This document shows, one piece after another, positions 37,730-46,784 of a stretch of 64,000 nucleotides of DNA; the stretch's first letter is position 1; every line of letters begins with the position of its first letter. Source of the stretch: Agrobacterium rosae (GTDB taxonomy: Bacteria; Pseudomonadota; Alphaproteobacteria; Rhizobiales; Rhizobiaceae). The stretch covers positions 153,969 to 217,968 of the forward strand of contig NZ_NXEJ01000009.1 of NCBI RefSeq assembly GCF_002915175.1, written 5' to 3'. The notes below the pieces were generated by a model that was not told the DNA's origin, did no database searches, and worked only from the letters and a program-made list of their open reading frames with translations. The position numbers and the translations under genes are program-made.

Positions 37730-38707
37730 CTAATTGGTGAAGCGGGACAACGCCGATGCCATGACGTCAGGGTCGACATTACCGCCCGACGCGACCGCGA
37801 TGACGGTTTCCGTTTGCAACTCTGCGCCGTGAAACAAGGCCGCCGCCAGAGCCACCGCACCGCCGGGCTCGACCACCACCTTCAATCGCAGAAATGCCAG
37901 TACCATGGCGCGCAGCGCCTCATCTTCGGTCACCGCGATACCGGTGCCGCAATGGCTGGCCATGATCGGAAAGGTAATGTTGCCGGGCTGCGGGGTGATG
38001 ATCGCATCGCAGACCGAGCCGGACAGTGCATCATTGCGCTCGATCTTGCCCGATGCCAAAGAGCGAGCGACGTCATCGAATTTTTCCGGCTCGCAGGTCC
38101 GCACCGTGTAATTCGGTGCCTTGGCTTCCAGCGCCAGCGCAATGCCCGATGTCAGGCCGCCACCGCCGCAGGGAACCAGAACCTCGGCCTGGTCGATGCC
38201 CAGTTCCTGACCCTGTTCTGCAATTTCGAGGCCGACCGTGCCCTGACCGGCAATGACCAGGGGTTCATCGAAGGGCTTGATCAGCGTCAGGCCGCGCTCC
38301 TGCGAAAGCTTCGCGCCGATGGCGTCGCGGTCGTCTTTCGAGCGGTCGAACAGGACGACCTCGGCCCCGTATGCCTTGGTGTTGTCGATTTTTATCTTCG
38401 GCGCATCCAGCGGCATGATGATGACGGCGGGCACGCCGTGCAATGCCGCGGCCAGCGCCACGCCCTGCGCGTGGTTACCCGAGGAAAAGGCGATGACGCC
38501 GCGCTGGCGCACATCCGGTGCGATGCCTGACACGGCAGACCAGCCGCCACGAAATTTAAAAGAACCGGTGCGTTGCAGGCATTCCGCTTTCACCAGAATC
38601 CTGCGTCCGGCAATCTCGTCCAGAAAGGGGGATGACAGCAAAGGCGTGCGGACCGCCTCGGACCCAATACGCTGGCGTGCCGCCTCGATCATCGAAATAT
38701 CTGTCAT
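37730..38707 (-). CDS. Threonine/serine dehydratase, short PLP form
   Basis: Fold-type II PLP enzyme of 325 residues, matching catabolic threonine ammonia-lyases and related serine/hydroxy-amino-acid dehydratases. PLP lysine lies in RTGSFKFRGGWSAVSG, the substrate loop in AFSSGNHAQGVALAA, and the phosphate-binding Gly loop in VPCGGGGLTSGIALAL. No C-terminal ACT regulatory domain is present, so feedback control by isoleucine is not expected; this argues for catabolism rather than isoleucine synthesis. An EutB-like hydroxyectoine role cannot be excluded, but no ectoine genes lie nearby. Confidence 0.88.
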   Translation of the reverse strand: MTDISMIEAARQRIGSEAVRTPLLSSPFLDEIAGRRILVKAECLQRTGSFKFRGGWSAVSGIAPDVRQRGVIAFSSGNHAQGVALAAALHGVPAVIIMPLDAPKIKIDNTKAYGAEVVLFDRSKDDRDAIGAKLSQERGLTLIKPFDEPLVIAGQGTVGLEIAEQGQELGIDQAEVLVPCGGGGLTSGIALALEAKAPNYTVRTCEPEKFDDVARSLASGKIERNDALSGSVCDAIITPQPGNITFPIMASHCGTGIAVTEDEALRAMVLAFLRLKVVVEPGGAVALAAALFHGAELQTETVIAVASGGNVDPDVMASALSRFTN

Positions 38708-38781
38708 GCTGTCCCTGTCTCGCTTCGTGATTTGCGCTCACACCATAGGCAGAAATCGCTGATGGAAAAGAGGCAAAAAAA

Positions 38782-38803
38782 ATCCCCGGACAGTGCCGGG
38801 GAT
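38782..38803 (-). terminator. Terminator after aldehyde dehydrogenase gene
   Basis: Stem ATCCCCGG / CCGGGGAT with loop 6 nt, followed on the minus strand by eight T. It lies 20 bp past the stop. Confidence 0.88.
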
Positions 38804-38823
38804 CGTTTTGTCAGATACCGATG

Positions 38824-40257
38824 TCAGGCCAGCGTATAGGCCGTTTTCACTGTGGTGAAGAATTCGCTCGCATATTTGCCCTGCTCACGCGGGCCAAAGG
38901 ACGATGCCTTGCGGCCGCCGAAGGGAACGTGGAAGTCCACGCCGGCGGTCGGCAGGTTGACCATGACCATGCCCGCTTCCGCATTGCGCTTGAAGTGGGT
39001 CGCATGCTTGAGGCTGGTGGTGGCGATGCCGGAAGACAGGCCGAATGGCGTATCATTGGCAACGGCCAGCGCCTCGTCATAATCCTTCACGCGGATGACG
39101 GCTGCGACAGGTCCGAAGATTTCCTCTTGCGAAATGCGCATGCTGTTGGTGGCTTCGGTAAACAGCGTCGGCTGAAGATAGAAGCCGGGTGTTTCGCGTT
39201 TGACGAGTTCGCCGCCGAAGGCAAGTTTTGCGCCTTCTTTTTTGCCGATCTCGATATAGTCAGTGTCCTGCTTCAGCTGCTTTTCATCAACAACCGGGCC
39301 GACATGGGTTTCCTTGTCCATGGCGTGGCCGACATTGATCTTGGCCAGACGCTCGGTCATGGCAGCAACGAACTTGTCGTGAATGCCTTCGGTTACGATG
39401 ATGCGCGAAGACGCCGTGCAGCGCTGTCCGGTGGAGTAGAAACCGGAGTTTGCAGCTGCTTCCACTGCAACGCCCAAGTCGGCATCATCGAGAACCACGA
39501 AGGGGTTCTTGCCGCCCATTTCCAGCTGGAATTTACGGTTGAATGGCAGCGAGGACGCCGCCACGCGCTGGCCGGTGCCGGTGGAGCCGGTAAAGGTGAT
39601 GCCGGACAGATGCGGGCTGTCGAGCATGGCCTGACCGACGACCGAGCCGCGACCCATAACAAGGTTCAGAACGCCCTTCGGCAGGCCGGCGCGGTGGAGA
39701 ATATCGACAATCGCCCAGGAGCAGCCTGGAACCAGATCGGCAGGCTTGAAGACGACGGTGTTGCCGTAGCAGAGCGCGGGTGCGATCTTCCAGGCTGGAA
39801 TGGCAATCGGGAAGTTCCACGGGGTGATGATACCGATGACGCCGAGCGGCTCGCGGGTGACTTCAACGCCGATATTCGGGCGGGCCGACGGAATGACTTC
39901 GCCAGCAAGGCGCAGCGCTTCACCGGCAAAGAAATCGAAGATTTGCGCGGCGCGGATGGTTTCGCCAATGCCTTCAGCCAGAACCTTGCCTTCTTCGCGG
40001 GCCAGAAGTGCGCCGAGTTCTTCCTTGCGGGCCAGAATTTCGTCAGCGGTCTTTTTCAGGATTGCGTGGCGTTCCAGAATGCCGGACCGAGACCAAGCCG
40101 GAAAGGCTGCCTTGGCGGCAGCAATAGCTTGCTTTGCTTCTTCGGCACCCGCTTGCGCATAAAGCCCCACGACCTCGTTGGTATCGGACGGATTGATGTT
40201 TTCCGACGTGTCGGCTCCGATCCACTCGCCATTGATCAGGTTCTGATGGATGGTCAT
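38824..40257 (-). CDS. NAD(P)-dependent aldehyde dehydrogenase (alpha-ketoglutarate semialdehyde dehydrogenase type)
   Basis: 477 residues from the ATG at 40257 (GGGAG 7 bp upstream). Aldehyde dehydrogenase motifs are complete: PWNFPIAIPAWKIAPALCYG, GITFTGSTGTGQRVAA, the catalytic Glu in FQLEMGGKNPFVVLDDAD and the catalytic Cys in YSTGQRCTASSRIIV. The overall pattern (start MTIHQNLINGEWIGADTSEN; C-terminal GGRKASSFGPREQGKYASEF) fits 2,5-dioxovalerate / alpha-ketoglutarate semialdehyde dehydrogenases of sugar-acid and hydroxyproline degradation. The exact substrate is inferred only. It precedes a reductase-like gene by its own upstream region with repeated TATGAC half-sites. Confidence 0.88.
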   Translation of the reverse strand: MTIHQNLINGEWIGADTSENINPSDTNEVVGLYAQAGAEEAKQAIAAAKAAFPAWSRSGILERHAILKKTADEILARKEELGALLAREEGKVLAEGIGETIRAAQIFDFFAGEALRLAGEVIPSARPNIGVEVTREPLGVIGIITPWNFPIAIPAWKIAPALCYGNTVVFKPADLVPGCSWAIVDILHRAGLPKGVLNLVMGRGSVVGQAMLDSPHLSGITFTGSTGTGQRVAASSLPFNRKFQLEMGGKNPFVVLDDADLGVAVEAAANSGFYSTGQRCTASSRIIVTEGIHDKFVAAMTERLAKINVGHAMDKETHVGPVVDEKQLKQDTDYIEIGKKEGAKLAFGGELVKRETPGFYLQPTLFTEATNSMRISQEEIFGPVAAVIRVKDYDEALAVANDTPFGLSSGIATTSLKHATHFKRNAEAGMVMVNLPTAGVDFHVPFGGRKASSFGPREQGKYASEFFTTVKTAYTLA

Positions 40258-40338
40258 GAACATACTCCCTTTGACGCTGAAGCGGCCTGTATCCTGCACC
40301 ACCTCGCTCGTTATGAAACGACCTTTCGGCCATCGATT

Positions 40339-40423
40339 TATGACATGGCACCCGGTTGCGGCTGCCACGAAGTTGGCGGGGATCTTATGTCATATTATCT
40401 CTTGACGAAAGTCGCCATATGAC
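40339..40423. promoter_or_regulatory. Repeated TATGAC/GTCATA half-sites
   Basis: Upstream of the aldehyde dehydrogenase: TATGACAT (40339-40346), TATGTCATAT (40387-40395 region) and CATATGAC (40416-40423). The last two form an inverted repeat GTCATAT / ATATGAC. They may bind a GntR-type regulator encoded elsewhere. Confidence 0.35.
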
Positions 40424-40490
40424 GGTGCTGGCAAATAATTCCATGGTACGGTGTGGGTAAGAGTGTTTCGGCGGGTCTGAAAATGCAGAT

Positions 40491-41381
40491 TTAGTGCTCA
40501 CGCTTATTCAGCTTTTCCAAATAGAGCAGAATGCCGCTGTGGTCGATATCCGCACCGCCATCGCCAACGAAATCAGCAAATTCCTCTGTGATGGTCTGCG
40601 TCAGCGGCAAATCCAGCGACAGGTCTGTCGCCGTCGCCAGCACGGCGTTCAGATCCTTGAGCTGGAATTTGGAGGGGCCACCGGGCACAAAATCGCGTTT
40701 GACCATGCGTTCGCCGTGCAGCTCCAATATTCGGCTTTCGGCAAAGCCACCGCGAATGGCATTACGGAACCCTTCACGCGAGGCACCGCCCGCCTCGACC
40801 AGCATCATAGCCTCGGCTACGGCCCCGATGGTGATGGCGACGATTTGTTGGTTCGCCAGTTTGCACAATTGTCCTGCGCCCGGTGGGCCGACATAGGTCA
40901 GCCTGCCCATGGCGGCAAAAACATCCGAAAGGCTTGCGACCAGCGCCTCATCACCACCGGCCATGATAGCCAGCGTACCCGCATTTGCGCCGACGACGCC
41001 ACCCGATACCGGCGCATCGATGTGCCCGATGCCGAGTGCGTTCAGCCTGCTGGAATGTTCGCGTGCAATCGGCGGGGCAATGGAACTGCTATCGATGACG
41101 ACAGCGCCCTTTTCAAGCACCTCCGCCACGCCGCTATCGAACAGCAAGTCGCTTACCGCCTTGCCATCGCTCAACATCGTGATGACGACATCGGCACCCT
41201 TCGCAGCGTTCGCTGGAGACGAGGCCAGCACCGCACCATCGGCCACCAGCGCCTGAGCTTTCTCAATGCTGCGGTTCCAGACGCGCAGGGTAAAGCCTGC
41301 CTTCAGCAGATTGTGCGCCATCGGCCCGCCCATCAGGCCAGTGCCAATAAATGCGATTACGCGGCCTTTTGAATTGTCCAT
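40491..41381 (-). CDS. NAD(P)-dependent beta-hydroxyacid dehydrogenase (HIBADH family)
   Basis: 296 residues from ATG 41381 with GGAGGAAA upstream. Family of 3-hydroxyisobutyrate dehydrogenase and tartronate-semialdehyde reductase. Rossmann start IAFIGTGLMGGPMAHNLLKA, substrate-binding DAPVSGGVVGANAGTLAIMA, and the catalytic lysine in GQLCKLANQQIVA are all present, as is the C-terminal KDLNAVLATA. Which beta-hydroxyacid is used is open; proximity to an aldehyde dehydrogenase suits a sugar-acid or valine catabolic role, but this is inference. Confidence 0.9.
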   Translation of the reverse strand: MDNSKGRVIAFIGTGLMGGPMAHNLLKAGFTLRVWNRSIEKAQALVADGAVLASSPANAAKGADVVITMLSDGKAVSDLLFDSGVAEVLEKGAVVIDSSSIAPPIAREHSSRLNALGIGHIDAPVSGGVVGANAGTLAIMAGGDEALVASLSDVFAAMGRLTYVGPPGAGQLCKLANQQIVAITIGAVAEAMMLVEAGGASREGFRNAIRGGFAESRILELHGERMVKRDFVPGGPSKFQLKDLNAVLATATDLSLDLPLTQTITEEFADFVGDGGADIDHSGILLYLEKLNKREH

Positions 41382-41464
41382 GTCGGTTTCCTCCCGTCCC
41401 TTCAATGTGCACATTCATGCAACGTCAAAAAGGCCAATCGAGGTACAAAACGTTCGCGGTCACA

Positions 41465-41501
41465 AAAACACCCGGTGACCGTGAGGTCTACCGGGTGTTT
41501 T
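41465..41501 (-). terminator. Terminator of acs
   Basis: Stem AAAACACCCGGT / ACCGGGTGTTTT with 13-nt loop, T-run on both strands. It starts 22 bp past the acs stop. Confidence 0.88.
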
Positions 41502-41523
41502 TTGATCGTTTTACCCTGTTCAG

Positions 41524-43482
41524 CTAAGCAGCCTTTGCCTTGTTCTGCCTGTTTTCGATGAGGTCATCCACCACGGCCGGATCGGCCAACGTGGACGTAT
41601 CGCCAAGTGCGCCAAAATCATCCTCGGCGATCTTGCGCAGGATGCGGCGCATGATCTTGCCCGAGCGGGTCTTCGGTAGGCCCGGCGAGAACTGGATCTT
41701 GTCGGGCGTGGCCACAGGGCCGATCTCGTTGCGGACATGTTTGACGAGTTCTGCGCGCAACGCGTCGTCACCCGTTTGCCCGGCCATCAGCGTGACGTAG
41801 CAATAAATGCCCTGTCCCTTGATGGAATGCGGATAACCGACGACAGCAGCTTCCGAGACGAGATTGTGCGACACGAGCGCCGATTCGACCTCGGCTGTTC
41901 CGAGACGATGGCCGGAGACATTGAGGACGTCATCGACGCGACCGGTAATCCAGTAATAGCCATCCTCATCGCGCCGGCAGCCGTCGCCGGTGAAGTATTT
42001 GCCCTTGTAGGTCGAGAAGTAGGTTTCGATAAACCGCTTGTGATCGCCATAGACCGTGCGCGATTGCCCCGGCCAGCTGTCAGCGATGCAGAGATTACCG
42101 TCTGCCGCACCTTCCAGCACCTTGCCCTCGGCATCGACCAGTTGCGGCTGGACGCCGAAGAAAGGCCGCGTGGCCGAGCCAGGCTTGAGATCGGTCGCAC
42201 CCGGTAGCGGCGTGATCAGAATGCCGCCGGTTTCCGTCTGCCACCATGTATCGACAATCGGGCTCTTATCCTCACCCACCACATGGTAATACCATTCCCA
42301 TGCCTCGGGGTTGATCGGTTCACCGACCGTGCCGAGCAGTCGCAGGCTGGAGCGCGAGGAGCGCTTGACGAACTCGTCGCCCGCGCCCATCAGCGAGCGC
42401 AGGGCCGTTGGGGCCGTGTAGAAGATATTGACCTGATGCTTGTCGATGACCTCCCAGAAGCGACCCTGATCGGGAAAGTTCGGCACGCCTTCGAACATCA
42501 GCGTCGTCGCACCATTGGCCAGTGGTCCGTAGACGATATAGGAATGGCCCGTCACCCAGCCGACATCGGCGGTGCACCAGTAGATATCGCCATCATGGTA
42601 ATCGAACACATATTCATGTGTCATCGACACATAGACGAGATAGCCACCCGTCGTGTGCAGCACGCCCTTGGGTTTGCCGGTGGAGCCTGAGGTGTAGAGA
42701 ATGAAGAGCGGGTCTTCCGCCTTCATCTTCACCGGTTCGCAGTGGGGTTTAACGGATGCGACTTCCTGATGGTACCAGAGATCGCGGCCCGGTGCCCAGT
42801 TGGTCTTGCCGCCGGTGCGGCGCACGACCAGCACCTTGTCCACCTTCACATGCTGTCTGGCGGCGATGTCGATCGCCTTGTCGGTGTTCTCCTTCAAAGG
42901 GATCGGCTTGCCGCCACGCACGCCCTCATCGCAGGTGATGACGAAGGTGGATTCGCAATCGACGATGCGGCCTGCCAGTGCATCCGGAGAAAAGCCGCCG
43001 AACACCACCGAATGCACGGCTCCGATTCGGGCGCAGGCGAGCATCGCATAGGTCGCTTCCGGTACCATCGGCATGTAGATCGTCACCCGGTCGCCCTTCT
43101 TGACGCCGTGCTTCTTCATGACATTGGCCAGGCGACACACCGCATCGTACAGCTGGTTATAGGTGATCTTCTTGTCGATATAGGGATTGTCGCCTTCCCA
43201 GATGATCGCGGTGCGTTCGCCATGGGTCTTCAGGTGACGGTCGATGCAGTTGTACGAGACGTTGGTTAGCCCGTCCTCGAACCACTTGATCGGCACCTTG
43301 CCGGTAAACGACGTGTTCTTCACCTTGGTATAGGGCTTGAACCAGTCTATCCGCTTGCCATGCTTGCCCCAGAACTTCTCAGGGTCCTCAACGCTCTGCT
43401 CGTACCATTTCAGGTATTTGTCATTGTCGAGCAACGTGGTCTTTTTTGCAGATTTCAGAACCGGATAGATTTTGGCAGACAT
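41524..43482 (-). CDS. acs: Acetyl-CoA synthetase
   Basis: Converts acetate, ATP and CoA to acetyl-CoA through acetyl-AMP. The 652 residues (usual length about 650) begin at ATG 43482 behind a strong GAGGAGG. Adenylation motifs: [35 protein letters not shown], and the hinge region [20 protein letters not shown]. The C-terminal [16 protein letters not shown] has the catalytic lysine that is acetylated in AMP-forming synthetases. It is monocistronic and divergent from trcR. Confidence 0.97.
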   Translation of the reverse strand: MSAKIYPVLKSAKKTTLLDNDKYLKWYEQSVEDPEKFWGKHGKRIDWFKPYTKVKNTSFTGKVPIKWFEDGLTNVSYNCIDRHLKTHGERTAIIWEGDNPYIDKKITYNQLYDAVCRLANVMKKHGVKKGDRVTIYMPMVPEATYAMLACARIGAVHSVVFGGFSPDALAGRIVDCESTFVITCDEGVRGGKPIPLKENTDKAIDIAARQHVKVDKVLVVRRTGGKTNWAPGRDLWYHQEVASVKPHCEPVKMKAEDPLFILYTSGSTGKPKGVLHTTGGYLVYVSMTHEYVFDYHDGDIYWCTADVGWVTGHSYIVYGPLANGATTLMFEGVPNFPDQGRFWEVIDKHQVNIFYTAPTALRSLMGAGDEFVKRSSRSSLRLLGTVGEPINPEAWEWYYHVVGEDKSPIVDTWWQTETGGILITPLPGATDLKPGSATRPFFGVQPQLVDAEGKVLEGAADGNLCIADSWPGQSRTVYGDHKRFIETYFSTYKGKYFTGDGCRRDEDGYYWITGRVDDVLNVSGHRLGTAEVESALVSHNLVSEAAVVGYPHSIKGQGIYCYVTLMAGQTGDDALRAELVKHVRNEIGPVATPDKIQFSPGLPKTRSGKIMRRILRKIAEDDFGALGDTSTLADPAVVDDLIENRQNKAKAA

Positions 43483-43717
43483 GAATTCCTCCTCAGATCG
43501 CATCGCGTCTTTTGCAATTACCGGAGACTCCTTTTCTCCAGTCATGTGCCAGATTCATAGCAGTTCAGTGACCTCAGGCAATTAGACAAAGGTCATTTGT
43601 TGCGCAAAGAATTGCAATTCTGATGCAATCCAGTTATAGACCGCTGATATCCCGGAAATTAGTGGTTAACATCCACGTCCCGCGCCACCGGAGCGGACGG
43701 ACAGAAGGACTGTATCT

Positions 43718-44419
43718 ATGGCTCAAACATTGCTCATGCCGAAAGCGACGGCCGTCTGGCTGGTGGATAATACCGCATTGTCGTTCGAGCAGATCGCCAC
43801 TTTTTGCAAACTGCACCCGCTTGAAGTCAAGGCAATTGCCGATGGCGAAGCAGCGCAGGGGATCAAGGGACTCGACCCGATTTCCACCGGACAGCTTTCC
43901 CGCGATGAAATCGAACGTGCGGTCGCCAATCCCAACCACAAGATCAAGCTTTCCGAGCCCAAGGTTCGCGTGCCTGAATCCAAGCGTCGTGGCCCGCGTT
44001 ACACGCCGGTTTCCAAGCGTCAGGATCGCCCGAACGCCATTTTGTGGCTGGTGCGCAACCATGCCGAACTGAAGGACGCGCAGATTTCACGTCTCGTCGG
44101 CACCACCAAGTCCACGATCGAACAGATCAGGGACCGCAGCCACTGGAACTCGGCCAATCTGACACCGATGGATCCGGTTACGCTTGGCCTGTGCAGCCAG
44201 ATCGACCTTGACCTTGAAGTCGAGCGCGCATCACGCGGTCGCCCCCTTCCAACCCAGGAAGAGCTGGACGCGACATTGCAGCCAGCGGCAGCAACAGAAA
44301 CCCTCGGCTACAAATACGAGCGCGAAGAAGAAAAAGAAATCGACGCCAACGCTGTCTTTGCCAAGCTCAGCTCTCTCAAGTCTACCCGCAAGGATGACGA
44401 CGAAGACGACAATTTCTGA
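43718..44419 (+). CDS. trcR: Cell-cycle transcriptional regulator TrcR (DUF1013)
   Basis: Alphaproteobacteria-specific DUF1013 protein of 233 residues. It carries a conserved N-terminal region (MAQTLLMPKATAVWLVDNTA, then LSFEQIATFCKLHPLEVKAI) and a second similar unit (RPNAILWLVRNHAELKDAQI, then SRLVGTTKSTIEQIRDRSHW). The two units look like duplicated helix-turn-helix elements. The C-terminus is very acidic (KDDDEDDNF). The TrcR name and role in cell-cycle transcription come from Caulobacter studies as I recall them. It has its own upstream region with a perfect palindrome GAATTGCAATTC (43609-43620) and a strong terminator. Confidence 0.85.
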   Translation: MAQTLLMPKATAVWLVDNTALSFEQIATFCKLHPLEVKAIADGEAAQGIKGLDPISTGQLSRDEIERAVANPNHKIKLSEPKVRVPESKRRGPRYTPVSKRQDRPNAILWLVRNHAELKDAQISRLVGTTKSTIEQIRDRSHWNSANLTPMDPVTLGLCSQIDLDLEVERASRGRPLPTQEELDATLQPAAATETLGYKYEREEEKEIDANAVFAKLSSLKSTRKDDDEDDNF

Positions 44420-44443
44420 TTTCACGTCTATCGATCAGAATAG

Positions 44444-44473
44444 AAAAAGCCCCGGCATCGACCGGGGCTTTTT
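44444..44473. terminator. Terminator between trcR and ndvA
   Basis: Stem AAAAAGCCCCGG / CCGGGGCTTTTT with loop 6 nt, between convergent genes; suitable for both directions. Confidence 0.92.
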
Positions 44474-44504
44474 GTTGAGCGGAATATTTCTTCTCAGAAA
44501 TTCC

Positions 44505-46289
44505 TTATGCGGTCAGAGCCGACTTTGCAGGCATCGACAGGACCGGCGCACCGGTCTTTTCATCGTCGTTTAGCAGGCCACTGGCTCGTAACAGTGACGA
44601 GAAACGACCGCCGCGCATGCTCAGCTCATCGAAGGTGCCTTTTTCCACGATCCTGCCATTGTCCATGAACAGGACTTGGTCGGCATCGCGCACTGTCGAC
44701 AAGCGGTGAGCGATGATGAAGGTCGTTCTGTTCTTGCGCAGCGCATCGACGGCGTCCTTCACGCGCGCTTCTGTTTCCACGTCAAGCGCACTGGTTGCTT
44801 CGTCGAGAACGAGGATCGGTGCGTTTTTCAACACGGCGCGAGCGATGGCGATACGCTGACGCTCACCGCCGGACAGACGGTTACCGCGTTCGCCGACCTG
44901 CGTCATGTAACCGGTGTTTCTGCTATCGATAAAGTCGGTCGCAGCCGCCGCAGCAGCGGCCTGAGCGATTTCGTCATCGGTTGCACTATCGCGACCCAGG
45001 CGGATGTTATCTCGGATCGAGCGGTTGAGAAGCCCGGCATCCTGGAAAACCGTTGCAATGGAGTGGCGCAGGGACTGGCGGGTAACGGTCGAGATGTCTG
45101 TACCATCGACAAGAATCTGGCCGCCATTGGGATCATAAACCCGCTGCAACAGATTGATCAGCGTAGTCTTGCCAGCACCGGTCGGTCCGACGATTGCGAT
45201 GGTTTCGCCCGCATTGGCCGTAAACGAAACGTCGTGCACGCCCTGCTTGGTGTTGGCAAAGCCGAAATTGACGTTCCGGAATTCCACCTTGCCGGAGACC
45301 TGGCCGAGTTCGACTGCACCGGTTGGCTCTTCGCGCTCCTGTACGGAATCTTCGAGCTTGAAGAAGTCGACGAGCTTGGCACGAGCCTCGAAAATTTGGG
45401 TAGCGAAAGCGCGCACCTGGTCCAGGCGGCCGATCAGCAGGTTCGCAAAGCCGATGAAGGCGATGATGTCACCGACCCGCAGCTCACCGTTCTTCACCAG
45501 GATGGCACCGACGACGAGGATGATCATCATCGAAACAGAAGAGGCGGTCCGGTTCAATGCACTGGCAAATGCCCACCAGTCCAGAACCGGATATTGCGCG
45601 CTGAGAAGTCGCTCCGTAAATGACTTCAGAGCTTTTGTTTCAGCTTCGATGCGGTTGTAGCTGTGCAACACAGAAACGTTGCTGATCGAATCGCTGACAT
45701 GGGCGAAAACCGTGTGGTAATGTTCTTCGACGGATGCCTGACCTTCCTTGGTGCGCTCCATCACCCACTTGCCGATGAACCAATAGACAATGCCCAGTCC
45801 CATCAAGACAAAGCTGAGGCGCAGGTCCATGGAAATGGCAGTGGGGATGAGAAGAATCAGCGCAACGAATGTCGCAAGATGGGTGCGCATGAACTCCAGC
45901 CACAGGCCGAACAGCGTTTCACTTGCGCGCAGAAGCGTGTGCAGCGCGTTGGATGTACCACGCTGGTGGTGCCATGAGAGCGGCATGGATATAATCCGGC
46001 CGAAGGCTTCCGTGAGCAAGGACGCGCGGCGCCCATGTGCCAACCGGTCAGCCTCACGCGCGACTGCCACATAGGCGACCGTATTGAAAAGGGCAAAAGC
46101 TCCCCAGAGGATGAGGATGTTGACCGGGATGGTGCCAGATGAAAGTCCATCGATGATGCGACCGAACAGCACCGGTTCCGCAATCGTGATTGCGGCCAGA
46201 ATGACGTTCGCGACGACGACGACGGTGACACGCAACTTGTTGTCGGCGAGATAGCGCAGAGCGCGAGTGTAAACCTGAAACAGTGTCAA
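44505..46289 (-). CDS. ndvA: Cyclic beta-1,2-glucan exporter NdvA/ChvA
   Basis: Half-size ABC exporter with an N-terminal six-helix domain fused to an ATPase, moving cyclic beta-1,2-glucan to the periplasm. The 594 residues contain the characteristic segment ITIAEPVLFGRIIDGLSSGT, Walker A VGPTGAGKTTLINLLQRVYD, signature RLSGGERQRIAIARAVL, and Walker B ILVLDEATSALD followed by IIAHRLSTV. I start at the TTG at 46289 (TLFQVYTRALRYL), because known NdvA/ChvA proteins begin with M-T/S-LFQVY at exactly this point; a longer frame to 46349 adds 20 residues without homology. It makes a functional pair with ndvB. Confidence 0.95.
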   Translation of the reverse strand: MTLFQVYTRALRYLADNKLRVTVVVVANVILAAITIAEPVLFGRIIDGLSSGTIPVNILILWGAFALFNTVAYVAVAREADRLAHGRRASLLTEAFGRIISMPLSWHHQRGTSNALHTLLRASETLFGLWLEFMRTHLATFVALILLIPTAISMDLRLSFVLMGLGIVYWFIGKWVMERTKEGQASVEEHYHTVFAHVSDSISNVSVLHSYNRIEAETKALKSFTERLLSAQYPVLDWWAFASALNRTASSVSMMIILVVGAILVKNGELRVGDIIAFIGFANLLIGRLDQVRAFATQIFEARAKLVDFFKLEDSVQEREEPTGAVELGQVSGKVEFRNVNFGFANTKQGVHDVSFTANAGETIAIVGPTGAGKTTLINLLQRVYDPNGGQILVDGTDISTVTRQSLRHSIATVFQDAGLLNRSIRDNIRLGRDSATDDEIAQAAAAAAATDFIDSRNTGYMTQVGERGNRLSGGERQRIAIARAVLKNAPILVLDEATSALDVETEARVKDAVDALRKNRTTFIIAHRLSTVRDADQVLFMDNGRIVEKGTFDELSMRGGRFSSLLRASGLLNDDEKTGAPVLSMPAKSALTA

Positions 46290-46784
46290 TTGCCAAATCC
46301 CGTATTCTGTCAGTCTAGTAGCGCGATTGTAACGTTCCAAGCTCGGCAAGCCGACGCAATGGCGGCATATGCCAGCAAGTTAGTGTGTTATCGCTTTTTT
46401 CACATGAATGGCCGCTTAACGGGGGTGACTTAAACCTTTGAGTGCTAAAAAAATTATCGGGTCTTCGCAGCAACTGCTCCATCGGATCATGGCATAAACC
46501 AGCGGTCTTCACCCATAGTTTTCTGGCGCAATAACGATTTTTCTTTTGCTTCGAAGCATCAGAGCAAGACGAAGACACTTCCGCATTCATGAGCACTGGA
46601 TACGCGTTTTTGGCTGGTCCGCGTCGAAACACGTTGCAAAATTTCGCGGTATAGTTTTAATCATTTGATTACCTTATGAGGTACAACTTACCATTGGTGA
46701 TATCGACGTCAACGGCGCTTCCGGGGGACGTATGGGTCTTCCAAACATCGATATCGTTTCATTTCTTCCAGGGTATTCGCTTCA
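46290..46784. other. Divergent intergenic region, ndvA / luxR
   Basis: About 495 bp, more AT-rich than its neighbours. Two palindromes overlap by two bases in front of the LuxR-type gene: TAATCATTTGATTA (46658-46671) and TACCTTATGAGGTA (46670-46683). No lux-box consensus was found. Short frames here lack support. Confidence 0.5.

Noticed and set aside
38821-40422. Open frame of 533 codons antisense to the aldehyde dehydrogenase
   Set aside because: The dehydrogenase motifs are fully intact on the minus strand; the plus frame shows none.
46350-46784. Classical lux box before the LuxR-type gene
   Set aside because: The palindromes present do not match the lux/tra box consensus.
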